DNA from: Pseudomonadota bacterium
GTDB lineage: Bacteria > Desulfobacterota > Desulfobacteria > Desulfobacterales > JAHIVH01
Direction of reading: 5' to 3'
DNA: 64,000 bases
Assembly (NCBI GenBank): GCA_018816735.1
Contig: JAHIVH010000060.1
Coordinates: 1 to 64,000 of the forward strand
Under the pieces are notes generated by a model. That model made no database searches, was not told the DNA's origin, and was given only the letters and a program-made list of their open reading frames with translations. How positions within the stretch are numbered: position 1 is the first letter of the stretch; each line of letters opens with the position of its first letter. Made by a program: the position numbers and the translations under genes. This document shows, piece after piece, positions 1-8,084 of the stretch.

Positions 1-6
1 GGGACG

Positions 7-20
7 GGCGGGTGAATTTT
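7..20. repeat. 14-bp direct repeat, copy 1
   Basis: The sequence GGCGGGTGAATTTT occurs here and again at 113-126, a spacing of 106 bp. Both copies lie upstream of the integron-type integrase. They could be part of a recombination or regulatory site, or be chance. Confidence 0.5.
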
Positions 21-112
21 TTATAATCAGGGCGGGATAGCGGGAAAAACAAATTAATGATTGTTACGTTTACACGATCTTGTCATTCAAAGGTTTCTTT
101 TACATCAGCTCA

Positions 113-126
113 GGCGGGTGAATTTT
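113..126. repeat. 14-bp direct repeat, copy 2
   Basis: This is an exact copy of GGCGGGTGAATTTT, the same as 7-20. The next bases diverge after the T run. Confidence 0.5.
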
Positions 127-459
127 GCTCAGCGCTATAGCATTTCAACTGGATGGAACGATTTTTCTTTATCTGTGTAAAGGAAAAAACGGGAACTTAT
201 TGGTTATTTTGCCTGGACCATGGTTGGTCTGTCAATTAACCTTATTGCCAATTTTCTGCTTGGTGAAGCACGGTTTTATTATATTTTTTATAAATAATAT
301 CAAATAGATGCTGTATATTGCATATAATATTTTTCATACAGATTAAATTAATAGATCTATTTAAATGATACTAATATAATTAATTATTGACAAATGTATA
401 TCATATTATTTACAAAAATATTTACATTTATATCAATAATCAGAAAGAAAGGTCATATT

Positions 460-1413
460 ATGAAACTCATCGATCAGGTAAGAACGGTTATTCGTACCAA
501 GCATTACAAGTACAGCACAGAAGAATCATACGTATCATGGATAAAACGATATATTTTATTCCATAACAAACAGCATCCGTCTACTCTTGGTGAGAAGGAT
601 ATATCCCAATTCATTTCTTTCTTGGCAGTTGAAAAAAATGTAGCGGCAAGCACTCAGAATCAAGCGTTGAACGCGATTGTTTTCTTGTACAAACATGTTT
701 TAAAACTAGAGGTCGGAGATTTTGGTTCGTTTGAACGTGCAAAACGCCCTCAGAATCTTCCTACTGTTATGACCAGGACCGAAGTCCTGAAAATACTAAG
801 CATGTTGCAAGGTGATCATCTGTTGATTGGTAAAATTCTTTATGGATGTGGATTGAGGCTAAAGGAATGTGTGCGCTTGCGCGTTAAGGATATTAATTTT
901 GAGGAGAATATTATTATTGTACGGGATGGAAAAGGGGCCAAGGACAGGCGAACGATGTTGCCTTCCAGCATCAAGGAATTACTGAAACAGCAGCTTACCC
1001 GTGTTAAGCTTATTCATGAGAAGGATTTGAAAGATGGTTACGGGGAGGTATATCTGCCCTATGCTTTGTCTAGAAAATACCCCAATGCCGCAAAAGAATG
1101 GATCTGGCAGTATGTTTTTCCGTCAGGCACGCTTGCCAAAGATCCAAGAAGCAACAGGGTAGGGAGGCATCATATGGATGAGAGCGCACACCGGAAAGCC
1201 GTCAAACGCGCGGCATATCAGGCCGGGATTATGAAAAAAATCTCACCACATTGCTTTCGCCACAGTTTTGCAACTCATCTGATCGAGAACGGTTATGATA
1301 TCAGAACGGTCCAGGAACTTCTTGGTCATAAGGATGTATCCACAACCATGATATATACGCATGTCCTGATGAATGGCAAGGTGGGGGTTAACAGTCCTCT
1401 TGATGCATTGTAG
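460..1413 (+). CDS. intI: Integron-type tyrosine recombinase (IntI)
   Basis: Site-specific tyrosine recombinase that would capture or excise cassettes at attI/attC sites. With the ATG at 460 (preceded by GAAAGG) the protein has 317 residues, close to the usual IntI length. The N-terminal SAM-like DNA-binding domain covers about 1-95. The catalytic domain shows Arg133 (GCGLRLKE), Lys158, His264 and Arg267 ([10 protein letters not shown]), His290 and the nucleophile Tyr299. Residues about 198-222 ([16 protein letters not shown] and following) match the extra segment that separates IntI from XerC/D. An in-frame ATG at 394 would add 22 residues but has a poorer ribosome binding site. No attC site is visible on either side, so this may be a lone or cassette-less integrase. 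The neighbouring genes are partly broken, which fits a mobile region. Confidence 0.9.
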   Translation: MKLIDQVRTVIRTKHYKYSTEESYVSWIKRYILFHNKQHPSTLGEKDISQFISFLAVEKNVAASTQNQALNAIVFLYKHVLKLEVGDFGSFERAKRPQNLPTVMTRTEVLKILSMLQGDHLLIGKILYGCGLRLKECVRLRVKDINFEENIIIVRDGKGAKDRRTMLPSSIKELLKQQLTRVKLIHEKDLKDGYGEVYLPYALSRKYPNAAKEWIWQYVFPSGTLAKDPRSNRVGRHHMDESAHRKAVKRAAYQAGIMKKISPHCFRHSFATHLIENGYDIRTVQELLGHKDVSTTMIYTHVLMNGKVGVNSPLDAL

Positions 1414-1518
1414 GAATAATCCTCAACCCTTTACCATTTTTAAATTAACGAATACCCTGACCCAGTTAATCCGGACCATCGAGGGGCTGTAATTTTTTTC
1501 TCATTGCCGGATATAAAG

Positions 1519-1545
1519 AATTCCGGAATTCCGGGGACGTACCCT
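1519..1545. repeat. Palindromic AATTCCGGAATT and REP-like remnant
   Basis: A perfect palindrome, AATTCCGGAATT, runs directly into CCGGGGACGTACCC. Similar ATTCCGGGGAC blocks are common as short interspersed repeats in deltaproteobacterial genomes, sometimes beside REP-associated transposases. That link is from memory and no transposase lies here. Confidence 0.3.
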
Positions 1546-1577
1546 TTTCCAACAAAAAATATATAATTAATATAAAA

Positions 1578-1597
1578 ATAGTTTGTATTTAAACTAT
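1578..1597. promoter_or_regulatory. Inverted repeat upstream of marR, possible operator
   Basis: Arms ATAGTTT and AAACTAT are separated by six bases (GTATTT) in a very AT-rich stretch 41 bp before the marR start. MarR proteins usually bind such palindromes over their own promoters. The assignment is by position only. Confidence 0.4.
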
Positions 1598-1637
1598 ATA
1601 TATACTAACTACACGCTGACAATAAAAGGATGGTGTT

Positions 1638-2054
1638 ATGACTTTTAAAGATTGCCTATGCTATCGCTTGGGAAAAACAACAAGAAAGTTAACAAAAGCT
1701 TACAGAGAGGAAATTGCCTCTTATGGCCTGACCCATGGGCAATTTTTTTTAATCGTTGCAATCATGGAGGAGGACGGACTTTTACCAAGTGAACTTGCAG
1801 AAAAAACCTCTCAAGACCGGCCTACCATTACTGGGCTGATTGATCGCCTATATCATGATGGATGGGTCGAAAGAAAATCTGACGAAAAAGATCGTCGTAC
1901 TTTAAGGATCTATCTTACACCCTACGCAAATCAACATAAAGAATCTATTCTGAATCTTTTTGAGAGAACAAATCAAAAATTCCTAAACCGTTTTACCCGT
2001 GAAGAGTGGGATCAGATGCAGAGTTTCCTTGATCGATTGGAACAATGCACTTGA
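1638..2054 (+). CDS. MarR-family transcriptional regulator
   Basis: Small dimeric winged-helix regulator of 138 residues, the usual MarR length. The helix-turn-helix lies at about 52-75 (LPSELAEKTSQDRPTITGLI) and is followed by the wing with the typical Asp-Glu-Lys-Asp-Arg-Arg signature. An AAAGGATGG site precedes the ATG. It is first in a short co-directional run with a hotdog thioesterase and a nitroreductase remnant, so it probably represses this unit through the palindrome at 1578-1597. The inducing ligand cannot be told from the sequence. Confidence 0.88.
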   Translation: MTFKDCLCYRLGKTTRKLTKAYREEIASYGLTHGQFFLIVAIMEEDGLLPSELAEKTSQDRPTITGLIDRLYHDGWVERKSDEKDRRTLRIYLTPYANQHKESILNLFERTNQKFLNRFTREEWDQMQSFLDRLEQCT

Positions 2055-2092
2055 AATTATGATCGATAATTTTATGAAGAGGAATAATATAC

Positions 2093-2593
2093 ATGTCAGA
2101 ACTAAATTCTGATCACTTAAAATCGGTAATCGACATTATAAACAAGGGCCCCTTTTTTAGGCATATGTCAATGAGGGTCACTGAATTGGGTGTTGGATAT
2201 TCAAAAGTTGCAGTCGAGATTGGTGAAGAACATATGAATCCTTTCGGTACTCTTCATGGAGGTGTATATGCTTCTGTTATCGATACCGCCGCTTATTGGT
2301 CAGCATACTGTGATCTACCGGAAGAGCAAGGTTTGGTAACGATTGATCTTAAAGTCGATTTCCTTGCACCGGTCCTTGATCAAATGATTATTGCTACTGG
2401 AAAAAGACTTAAAGCAGGAAAAACGTTATATCTTGCTGAAGCACAGATATCTAATCAAAGCGGAAAAGTACTAGCTCATGGTACATCCAAATTAATGGTC
2501 ATTCACAATAAACAAACGATGAAGGAAGTCGTTGATTATGTATCGGCAGAAAAGCTGCCATCAAAATTTATAAGGAAATATTGCGGCACATAA
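2093..2593 (+). CDS. PaaI-type hotdog-fold acyl-CoA thioesterase
   Basis: Hydrolyses acyl- or aryl-CoA thioesters in the cytoplasm. The 166-residue protein carries the PaaI signature around residues 50-68, with the His55-Gly-Gly turn and Asp64 in the place of the catalytic acid. It starts 38 bp after marR, and AAGAGGAAT precedes the ATG, so it is likely co-transcribed with marR. The substrate is unknown. A link to detoxification or fatty-acid use is possible given the nearby nitroreductase remnant and acyl-CoA synthetase. Confidence 0.85.
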   Translation: MSELNSDHLKSVIDIINKGPFFRHMSMRVTELGVGYSKVAVEIGEEHMNPFGTLHGGVYASVIDTAAYWSAYCDLPEEQGLVTIDLKVDFLAPVLDQMIIATGKRLKAGKTLYLAEAQISNQSGKVLAHGTSKLMVIHNKQTMKEVVDYVSAEKLPSKFIRKYCGT

Positions 2594-2673
2594 AATCATC
2601 TGAATATCTGGAAGTTCTATTAAAAAAGGTGATACAAAAACTTCAGAGAATTTTAATGCAAAGGAGGAAAATT

Positions 2674-2982
2674 ATGGATATTATAACAGCTATTCATAGT
2701 CGAAAAAGCATCAGAAAGTTCAAGCCAGATCCTGTCCCTAAGGATATTGGAGCGGCAATGCAAAACCTTTGTCTTGCTGCACTGAATTATGACTTGGGAA
2801 CCTGCATTGAAGATCAGTCGGTTTTATACCCTGAGGTATTAAGGAAACATGCCAGTATCCCGGATACAAAGCGAATTGTTATTGCCATAGCGGTTGGGTA
2901 TCCTGATTGGGATTTCCCGGCAAATGAACTGATTAGCACTCGCGAATCTATAGAAAAAAATACAACATGGTTGGGGTTTTAA
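2674..2982 (+). pseudogene. Nitroreductase with internal deletion
   Basis: The frame starts at an ATG with a strong AAGGAGG site and encodes 102 residues. Residues 1-25 (MDIITAIHSRKSIRKF and on) are the normal N-terminus of a NAD(P)H-flavin nitroreductase. From residue 26 the text jumps to the C-terminal half (AAMQNLCLAALNYDLGTC to the WLGF end). About 90 residues holding most of the FMN-binding core are missing, with the junction near 2745-2750. The reading frame is kept, so a short protein may still be made. I judge it inactive. It follows the thioesterase in the marR unit. Confidence 0.75.
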
Positions 2983-3015
2983 AAATTGTCTCTGAAACAA
3001 TAGAATGATCAAATT

Positions 3016-3050
3016 AAAAAGGCGGGGTCAAATTGGTCTTGCCTTTTTTT
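3016..3050. terminator. Candidate bidirectional terminator
   Basis: Stem AAAAAGGC / GCCTTTTT (3016-3023 with 3041-3048) with a 17-base loop, followed by T residues on the plus strand and T-rich sequence on the minus strand. It sits between the nitroreductase remnant and the converging amine oxidase remnant. The loop is long, so its strength is uncertain. Confidence 0.45.
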
Positions 3051-3116
3051 GTTTCAGTTTCTGAACAGAGCTGGCAGCGAGCCGGGGCGGCAAAGCTAAA
3101 ATGATACTGGATGCCT

Positions 3117-3357
3117 TCAACTAAGGCCCAGCGCCTGTATCAGCTCTACGACCTTAGGGTTCATCAGAGGCCAATACCAGGATGGTCCCAGGTTAACAAA
3201 AAATTCTTGATGCTCCGGGCTTAAAATTCTACCCCCCACACGGGATCGGGCTTCAAGCAAAATCACAGATTTTTTCTTTGCCGCCAGCAGAAAGGCCGCA
3301 TAGATTCCACTGAGGCCGCCCCCCAATGATGATGGCTTCAACTTCTTCCGTATGCAT
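3117..3357 (-). pseudogene. Flavin amine oxidase fragment, frameshifted and truncated
   Basis: The N-terminal FAD-binding region of a monoamine oxidase-like flavoprotein is readable: GGGLSGIYAAFLLAAKK, then LLEARSRVGGRI and a GPSWYW segment. The natural start (ATG at 3357, MHTEEVEAIIIGG) is in a different frame from the rest. One extra base in a run of six G (C at 3319-3324 on the plus strand) accounts for this. The frame then ends after about 75 residues, whereas the family has 400-500. The start lies 29 bp behind the MFS gene stop, so the two once formed an operon. Confidence 0.75.
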
Positions 3358-3385
3358 CTCGTTTGAGTTCTCCTTTTCAAAAGCG

Positions 3386-4594
3386 TTATACCGTTTTACT
3401 TGGATCGCTCATACCCTTTCCCGGAAGCATGAATAAAAAGGGGATGCCCAATATCCCCAGAAGCGCACAGATGTAATACGTTGTTTTGAGCCCCACCAGA
3501 TCTCCGCAAAAACCCACCAACACGACTACCGCCGACCGCGCAATAAATGAAACCATCATGAAGAAGCCATTAGCGGCAGAAGGGCTATTTTTTGCATGCT
3601 CTTGAATCATGGCCAGCATCACCGGTGTGGTTGATAAAAGCGTAAATCCCGTACAAACCAGTGCAGGCACTTTATACGAGCCAGGAAGTATCACAAAAAG
3701 AAACAGGAAGAAAGGCGCTAAGGTGAGTAAAAAACCCAAGACACGCCGTCTTCCCAGTCTGTCGCTCAAAGGCCCGGCGGAAAAGATTCCCAATACACCG
3801 GCTGCTTCGTACAGGGCAAGCCCGGCACCTGCCAACCATAAGCTTCCGGTTTCCTGTTTGATGAAAATGGGTAGAAATGTGGATAGGGAACCGTGCATAA
3901 ATCCTCTGGTAATCAGGATACCGGTCAACGGTCTCATAACCCCTTTTATCTCACCCCATGATTTTTTTAATGGAACCGGATGGTTTTTTTTAAAGGCAAT
4001 ATTTAGGTCTTTGAACCGGAAGTAAATCAGCACAGAGGATAGGATGCCGATGAGCATCACCGGATAATAACCTTCAAGCCCCCAGAGCGATACTGCTCCG
4101 ACAGCGGCAACCGGGCCGACTGTCCGTGAAAATTCTCCTCCGATCATGAAAAAGCTCATTCCCTGTCCTTTCCGGCTCCCGGAAAGCTGAGCCACCATGA
4201 CAGGTGCAGGTACATGAAAAAGTGATGTGCTGATGCCCACCACCAAAAGGAGTAATGCCACCGCACCGTATGAAGGGGCCAGTCCCAAAAGGCTCATGGG
4301 GATTGATGTGAGTGCCGGTGCAAGAATAATAAACCATCGAATGGTGTTGCCCCGATCGGCCCATTTCCCAATTACCGGATTTAACAGGGCCGGAAGTTGA
4401 GAGATGGTTCCGAGAAATCCGGCATAGGTAAGGTTTATAGAAAGTTTTTCCACAAGCAGGGGCAAAAGCGGTGAAAAAAAACTCGAGAAAACATCATGAA
4501 TAAAATGGCAAACCGAAATTAAAAGAACCCCTCCCCACTGAAACGGTTCTTCCGTCTTATTTCCTCGAAATATCTGTTCTCCGTTGGATGGCAT
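3386..4594 (-). CDS. MFS transporter, fosmidomycin-resistance-like
   Basis: Inner-membrane major facilitator of 402 residues with about twelve hydrophobic segments. The start at 4594 (MPSNGEQIF) follows AAGGAAAAAC; an upstream in-frame start would add 43 residues that do not look like transporter sequence. The hydrophobic part opens with a segment resembling ISVCHFIHDVFSSFFSPL, as in the Fsr group, and has the loop motif GPLSDRLGRRRVLG between TM8 and TM9. It lies just ahead of the broken amine oxidase on the same strand. Substrate unknown; drug or metabolite efflux is typical of the group. Confidence 0.85.
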   Translation of the reverse strand: MPSNGEQIFRGNKTEEPFQWGGVLLISVCHFIHDVFSSFFSPLLPLLVEKLSINLTYAGFLGTISQLPALLNPVIGKWADRGNTIRWFIILAPALTSIPMSLLGLAPSYGAVALLLLVVGISTSLFHVPAPVMVAQLSGSRKGQGMSFFMIGGEFSRTVGPVAAVGAVSLWGLEGYYPVMLIGILSSVLIYFRFKDLNIAFKKNHPVPLKKSWGEIKGVMRPLTGILITRGFMHGSLSTFLPIFIKQETGSLWLAGAGLALYEAAGVLGIFSAGPLSDRLGRRRVLGFLLTLAPFFLFLFVILPGSYKVPALVCTGFTLLSTTPVMLAMIQEHAKNSPSAANGFFMMVSFIARSAVVVLVGFCGDLVGLKTTYYICALLGILGIPFLFMLPGKGMSDPSKTV

Positions 4595-5003
4595 GTTGTT
4601 TTTCCTTAATGAATCATATGGATGCCGTGGTAAAAATCCACTAAAAAAACCGGTATTATAGCGGACAACGAAATAATTGAAACAAAATAATTTCACTGAA
4701 TTATTCTGAAGCATACGCACCACGACTCAGCTATGATGTGTGTTAATAATTATTCAAAGTTAAAAAGTCGACGTGTTAATTTGTCAATTGTCACAAAAAT
4801 GAGTCGAATGTGAATGGGGTTACCTGAGCATGATTTTTAAGAAATGGGCGATTTGATGAAAAAAATCCACATGTAACCGTGGACGATAAGGGCATTGGCC
4901 GGAAAATCAAACTTGTTCCAAAAGAAAACGCATCTGTATTTCTGCTTGCATGGCGGGTTATAAAGAATATTTATTCCTTTTACAAAATACTGGGCAAGCA
5001 TAT
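4595..5003. other. Intergenic stretch, nothing recognised
   Basis: This 409-bp stretch lies between the start of the MFS gene and the end of the acyl-CoA synthetase gene, both on the minus strand. It should hold the MFS promoter and the synthetase terminator, but no clear hairpin or promoter stands out. Short frames here lack ribosome binding sites. Confidence 0.4.
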
Positions 5004-6827
5004 CTAAAACTGAATGTTGCCGTTCACAATTTCAGAATACAGGCTTTGGGTCAGTCGAACATATTCAGGTGTGCCCGGAAACAGAACATAAAGTGGATCT
5101 TTTACCTCGCCAGGATTGAATCCGGTTTGCTTCAGTTTGGACTTGATTCGTTTCATTGTGGCGGTTGTTTCGAATTCCTTTTGAAAGCGGATAAAAACAG
5201 GCACGGCAAATGATGGCAGCAAACGCCTCAATTGCCGGGTGAAATTCAGGAAGTCAAATGACTCAGGATTGATATCTGTAATGATGGAAGCCATCCCCGC
5301 CCGCCCTTCCGTACCCGGAATCTGGACGCCATATACAGACGATTCATTGACCATGTCAATGCTGTCTATGACCTCTTCAACTTCAACCGTAGATACATTT
5401 TCTCCCTTCCAACGGAAGGTGTCACCGATTCGATCAACAAACTGTGCATGCCCGAATCCGATTTTCTTGACCAGATCACCGGTGTTAAACCAGGCATCGC
5501 CTTTTTTGAAAACATCCCGGAATATCTTCTGTTCAGTTGCCTCTTCACTGGTATATCCGCCGAATCGGCTTTTATCGGTGATTTCTCCGAGCAGGAGGCC
5601 GGCTTCATTCTTCCTGATTTTTTGGGTAAAGCCTTTTTTATTTTTAATCAATTTATCCTGCTCCACATTGTATTGGGCAATGGCATAGGGGGTGAGGCCA
5701 ATTCCAATGGTACAATCGAGGTTCATTAAATTCAGGAAAGTGATATTGCCTTCTGAAGATGCGTAAAACTCGAATATATAGGGAATCTGAAACCGTTTTT
5801 TAAAGCTTTTCCAGATATCGGTACGGAGCCCGTTGCCGATGATTTTCTGTATGGCATGATCTTTTTCTTCCGGGCAGGAAGGCTGATTGTAGAGATATCG
5901 GCATAACTCGCCAATATAGGCAAAAGCAGTGGCATGGTACTTTTTGACGTCCACCCAGAATTGGCTGGCACTGAATCTTCGTCTGATTAATATTGCGGCG
6001 CCGCCATGAATGGCGGCGCCCCATGCTACAAACAGTGCCGTGCCGTGGAAAAAGGGAAGGGGGATATAGATGGTGTCTTCAGGGGTCAATTCCATTACAG
6101 AGCCAAAAGCGTATTTTCCTGAAATCCATCGGTGGTGGTCTATCGCAGCGGCTTTGGGTTTACCGGTAGTCCCGGAAGTGAAAATATAGCACAAAAGATC
6201 CTGGGGTTTGATTGTTTTTGTCGTGGCGGGATTGGCAACAGGCACATTTTTCAATTGATCGATGAGATCAATATACCCGGTTTTTGTTGAAGCGTTCTTC
6301 CGGGTAGATAAGATAAATAATTTTACAGATGGAGACAGGCTGAGACGGGCACGGATTTCTTCAAATGCATTTATCCGGTCTTCATCAATAATATAAAAAC
6401 GTGTGTGAGCGATCGTCACACAATGTTCCAGAACGCTTCCGCGCAAGACAGGGTTCACAAGTGAGACCACCGCGCCGATTTTTGATAGCCCCACGATAGT
6501 AAAAAGAAGAAAGGGGTTGTTTTCCATGATGACTGTTACCACATCCCCTTTTTTCGCACCTGAAGACAGAAAAAAATTGGCAACCTGGTTACATCTTTCA
6601 TTGAATTCCCGGTATGTATATCGTTCAGATTCAAATAAAAGGGCGGTTTTATGAGGTATTTTTTCAGCATGTTCTTCGATATAGGAACCCATTGAAACAA
6701 ATGTGGTCCGTTCGATTTTTTCAAATTCCTTTCGGGCCTTAGTTGTTGACGGCAGCAATTTAAAAAATTGTTTAAGACCCGGTATGAATTCTCCAAATGT
6801 AATTTTATTGGTTTCTATTTGTGCCAT
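5004..6827 (-). CDS. Very-long-chain acyl-CoA synthetase (FATP-like)
   Basis: Activates fatty acids or similar carboxylic acids to CoA thioesters with ATP. The 607-residue protein is of the ANL superfamily. The phosphate-binding loop FTSGTTGKPKAA is at 216-227, the GDTFRWKGENVST hinge motif is in the C-terminal third, and a Lys-containing C-terminal lobe follows (TATMKRIKSKL). The order and the RWKGENV motif resemble animal FATP/very-long-chain synthetases more than FadD. The gene has its own promoter region at 6828-7123. With the acyl-CoA dehydrogenases at 17.5-20 kb it suggests growth on fatty or aromatic acids. Confidence 0.88.
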   Translation of the reverse strand: MAQIETNKITFGEFIPGLKQFFKLLPSTTKARKEFEKIERTTFVSMGSYIEEHAEKIPHKTALLFESERYTYREFNERCNQVANFFLSSGAKKGDVVTVIMENNPFLLFTIVGLSKIGAVVSLVNPVLRGSVLEHCVTIAHTRFYIIDEDRINAFEEIRARLSLSPSVKLFILSTRKNASTKTGYIDLIDQLKNVPVANPATTKTIKPQDLLCYIFTSGTTGKPKAAAIDHHRWISGKYAFGSVMELTPEDTIYIPLPFFHGTALFVAWGAAIHGGAAILIRRRFSASQFWVDVKKYHATAFAYIGELCRYLYNQPSCPEEKDHAIQKIIGNGLRTDIWKSFKKRFQIPYIFEFYASSEGNITFLNLMNLDCTIGIGLTPYAIAQYNVEQDKLIKNKKGFTQKIRKNEAGLLLGEITDKSRFGGYTSEEATEQKIFRDVFKKGDAWFNTGDLVKKIGFGHAQFVDRIGDTFRWKGENVSTVEVEEVIDSIDMVNESSVYGVQIPGTEGRAGMASIITDINPESFDFLNFTRQLRRLLPSFAVPVFIRFQKEFETTATMKRIKSKLKQTGFNPGEVKDPLYVLFPGTPEYVRLTQSLYSEIVNGNIQF

Positions 6828-6873
6828 TTTTTCACTCCTGTTTGAATTTACGGAATGGATAAGCGCTTTTACT

Positions 6874-6949
6874 AACCACAGAGATCACAGCGGACACGGC
6901 GCATCGAGTTCTCAATCTTTTTCTCTGTGCCTCTGTATTCTTGGTGGTG
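6874..6949. repeat. Imperfect palindromic repeat (REP/MITE-like)
   Basis: Left arm ACCACAGAGATCACAG and right arm CTCTGTGCCTCTGT with an outer GGTGGT form an imperfect inverted repeat about 76 bp long. ACCACAGAG...CTCTGTGGT palindromes are widespread as degenerate interspersed repeats in environmental bacterial genomes. It lies in the 296-bp gap between two minus-strand genes and contains no gene. Confidence 0.5.
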
Positions 6950-7123
6950 AAATTATTGTGTACCTATATTTACGCCTATGTGCACTAAGCGATAAGTTGG
7001 ATAGCGTAAGAATGCTATGCAATTTTTGCTTTTAATGGTTCAAATCTTGCTTTTTCCATCGTAAAAGGGAGGAGAATACATGAATATAGAGGATAACTAC
7101 CTTTTCAGTTCAGATGCCGTACT

Positions 7124-7807
7124 CTAATTCTCATAGATGGATTTCCAGACCGTTTTGTCAAATGAGGTTCTTCTTTGCGGGCAATTTTCACGATGGCAGA
7201 GCTGGCAGCTCTGAAAATCGATTTCTGTCTGAAAAATGATTCCGATCAGTGATGTTTCCGGTACAAGCAGGGAAGAATCCGTAATCCCCACACCAATTCC
7301 TGCCTTGACATCTTTAAAGAGTGAAAACAGGTTTTTCTGCTGGACAATCGGCCAGACGACTTCGTCTCCTGATCCGGGGTTCATGCTGGATAATTTGCCG
7401 GTCTTGTAATGCTTATCGATATGTTCAAACAGATGAATAATGGCAGATTGAAGGAGAATACCTTTAAGATTAAACATCCAGAAACTTTTGAGCATATCAC
7501 CTTTATCGATTTTTATATTATCAACTTCCGTGCCACAAGTGGCAATATAAGGGAATACACGTTTTACCTGATCAAGATTTTTCTTTAGCGCAAGACTCGT
7601 AAATAACGTATCATCAATCTTCACCGTGTCTTCACCTTTTTCATCTATGTAGGACACTTTGTACATGACCTTGGGATTCCCTGTTGCCTGGACTTCCCTG
7701 GCCAGATCCGTAAATCGTCTGGCAAGTTCTGTCCCCGGTCTGATTTTATATTCATCTGATAATTTCCCGACCTCCAGGGTAAATGGAATTTCTGAAAGGA
7801 TTTTCAT
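7124..7807 (-). CDS. MetH activation-domain-like protein
   Basis: The 227-residue protein resembles the stand-alone form of the cobalamin-dependent methionine synthase activation domain, which binds S-adenosylmethionine to re-methylate oxidised corrinoid. The MNPGSGDEVVWPIVQQ segment in the centre and the GIGVGITDSSLLVPETS block match the AdoMet-binding core. The C-terminus has a CQLCHRENCPQRR cysteine motif often seen in these short forms. An AGGA lies before the ATG. Single-gene versions are frequent in anaerobes with corrinoid methyltransferases and the Wood-Ljungdahl pathway. No corrinoid protein is adjacent, so the partner is not known. Confidence 0.8.
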   Translation of the reverse strand: MKILSEIPFTLEVGKLSDEYKIRPGTELARRFTDLAREVQATGNPKVMYKVSYIDEKGEDTVKIDDTLFTSLALKKNLDQVKRVFPYIATCGTEVDNIKIDKGDMLKSFWMFNLKGILLQSAIIHLFEHIDKHYKTGKLSSMNPGSGDEVVWPIVQQKNLFSLFKDVKAGIGVGITDSSLLVPETSLIGIIFQTEIDFQSCQLCHRENCPQRRTSFDKTVWKSIYEN

Positions 7808-8010
7808 TTATTTTTCCTCATAAAAGGTGATGGTGTCGTAAAAACTCCTAACATGATTTTTATGCGGTATGCAACGCGATTTTTATTTGGGATGAGACTG
7901 GAAGGCCGCTCCGGAAGAAAATTTTCATCTTGTTTTTCTTTTGCGATAATCGTCTTTTGAGTCAGTTTCTTCAGAGGACTCTTTTTTGACCGGTTTCCCT
8001 TGCCGGTAAT

Positions 8011-8048
8011 CCTGCCCCTGATTTCGACTGAAGAAAATCAGGAGCAGG
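8011..8048. terminator. Hairpin downstream of the beta-helix lipoprotein gene
   Basis: CCTGC-C-CCTGATTT pairs with AAATCAGG-A-GCAGG with one mismatch and a 10-base loop. It lies 37 bp past the stop of the minus-strand gene ending at 8085. No U tract follows, so it may be an RNA-stabilising or Rho-assisted end rather than a classical terminator. Confidence 0.4.
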
Positions 8049-8084
8049 ATCAGGAAAGGAGGCAGAAAAAAGGGACGTGGGGGA

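Larger units (their letters stand above)
1..459. other. AT-rich region upstream of the integrase
   Basis: No convincing gene is seen. A 60-codon reading frame at 125-307 has no ribosome binding site and no protein-like character. The stretch carries a 14-bp direct repeat (7-20 and 113-126). In most integrons the attI site and cassette array lie on this side of intI, but I find no paired GTTRRRY/RYYYAAC core sites here. The array, if any, would be outside the window. Confidence 0.5.

Noticed and set aside
125..307. 60-codon frame at the left edge
   Set aside because: No ribosome binding site, AT-rich and low-complexity C-terminus, and no recognisable similarity.
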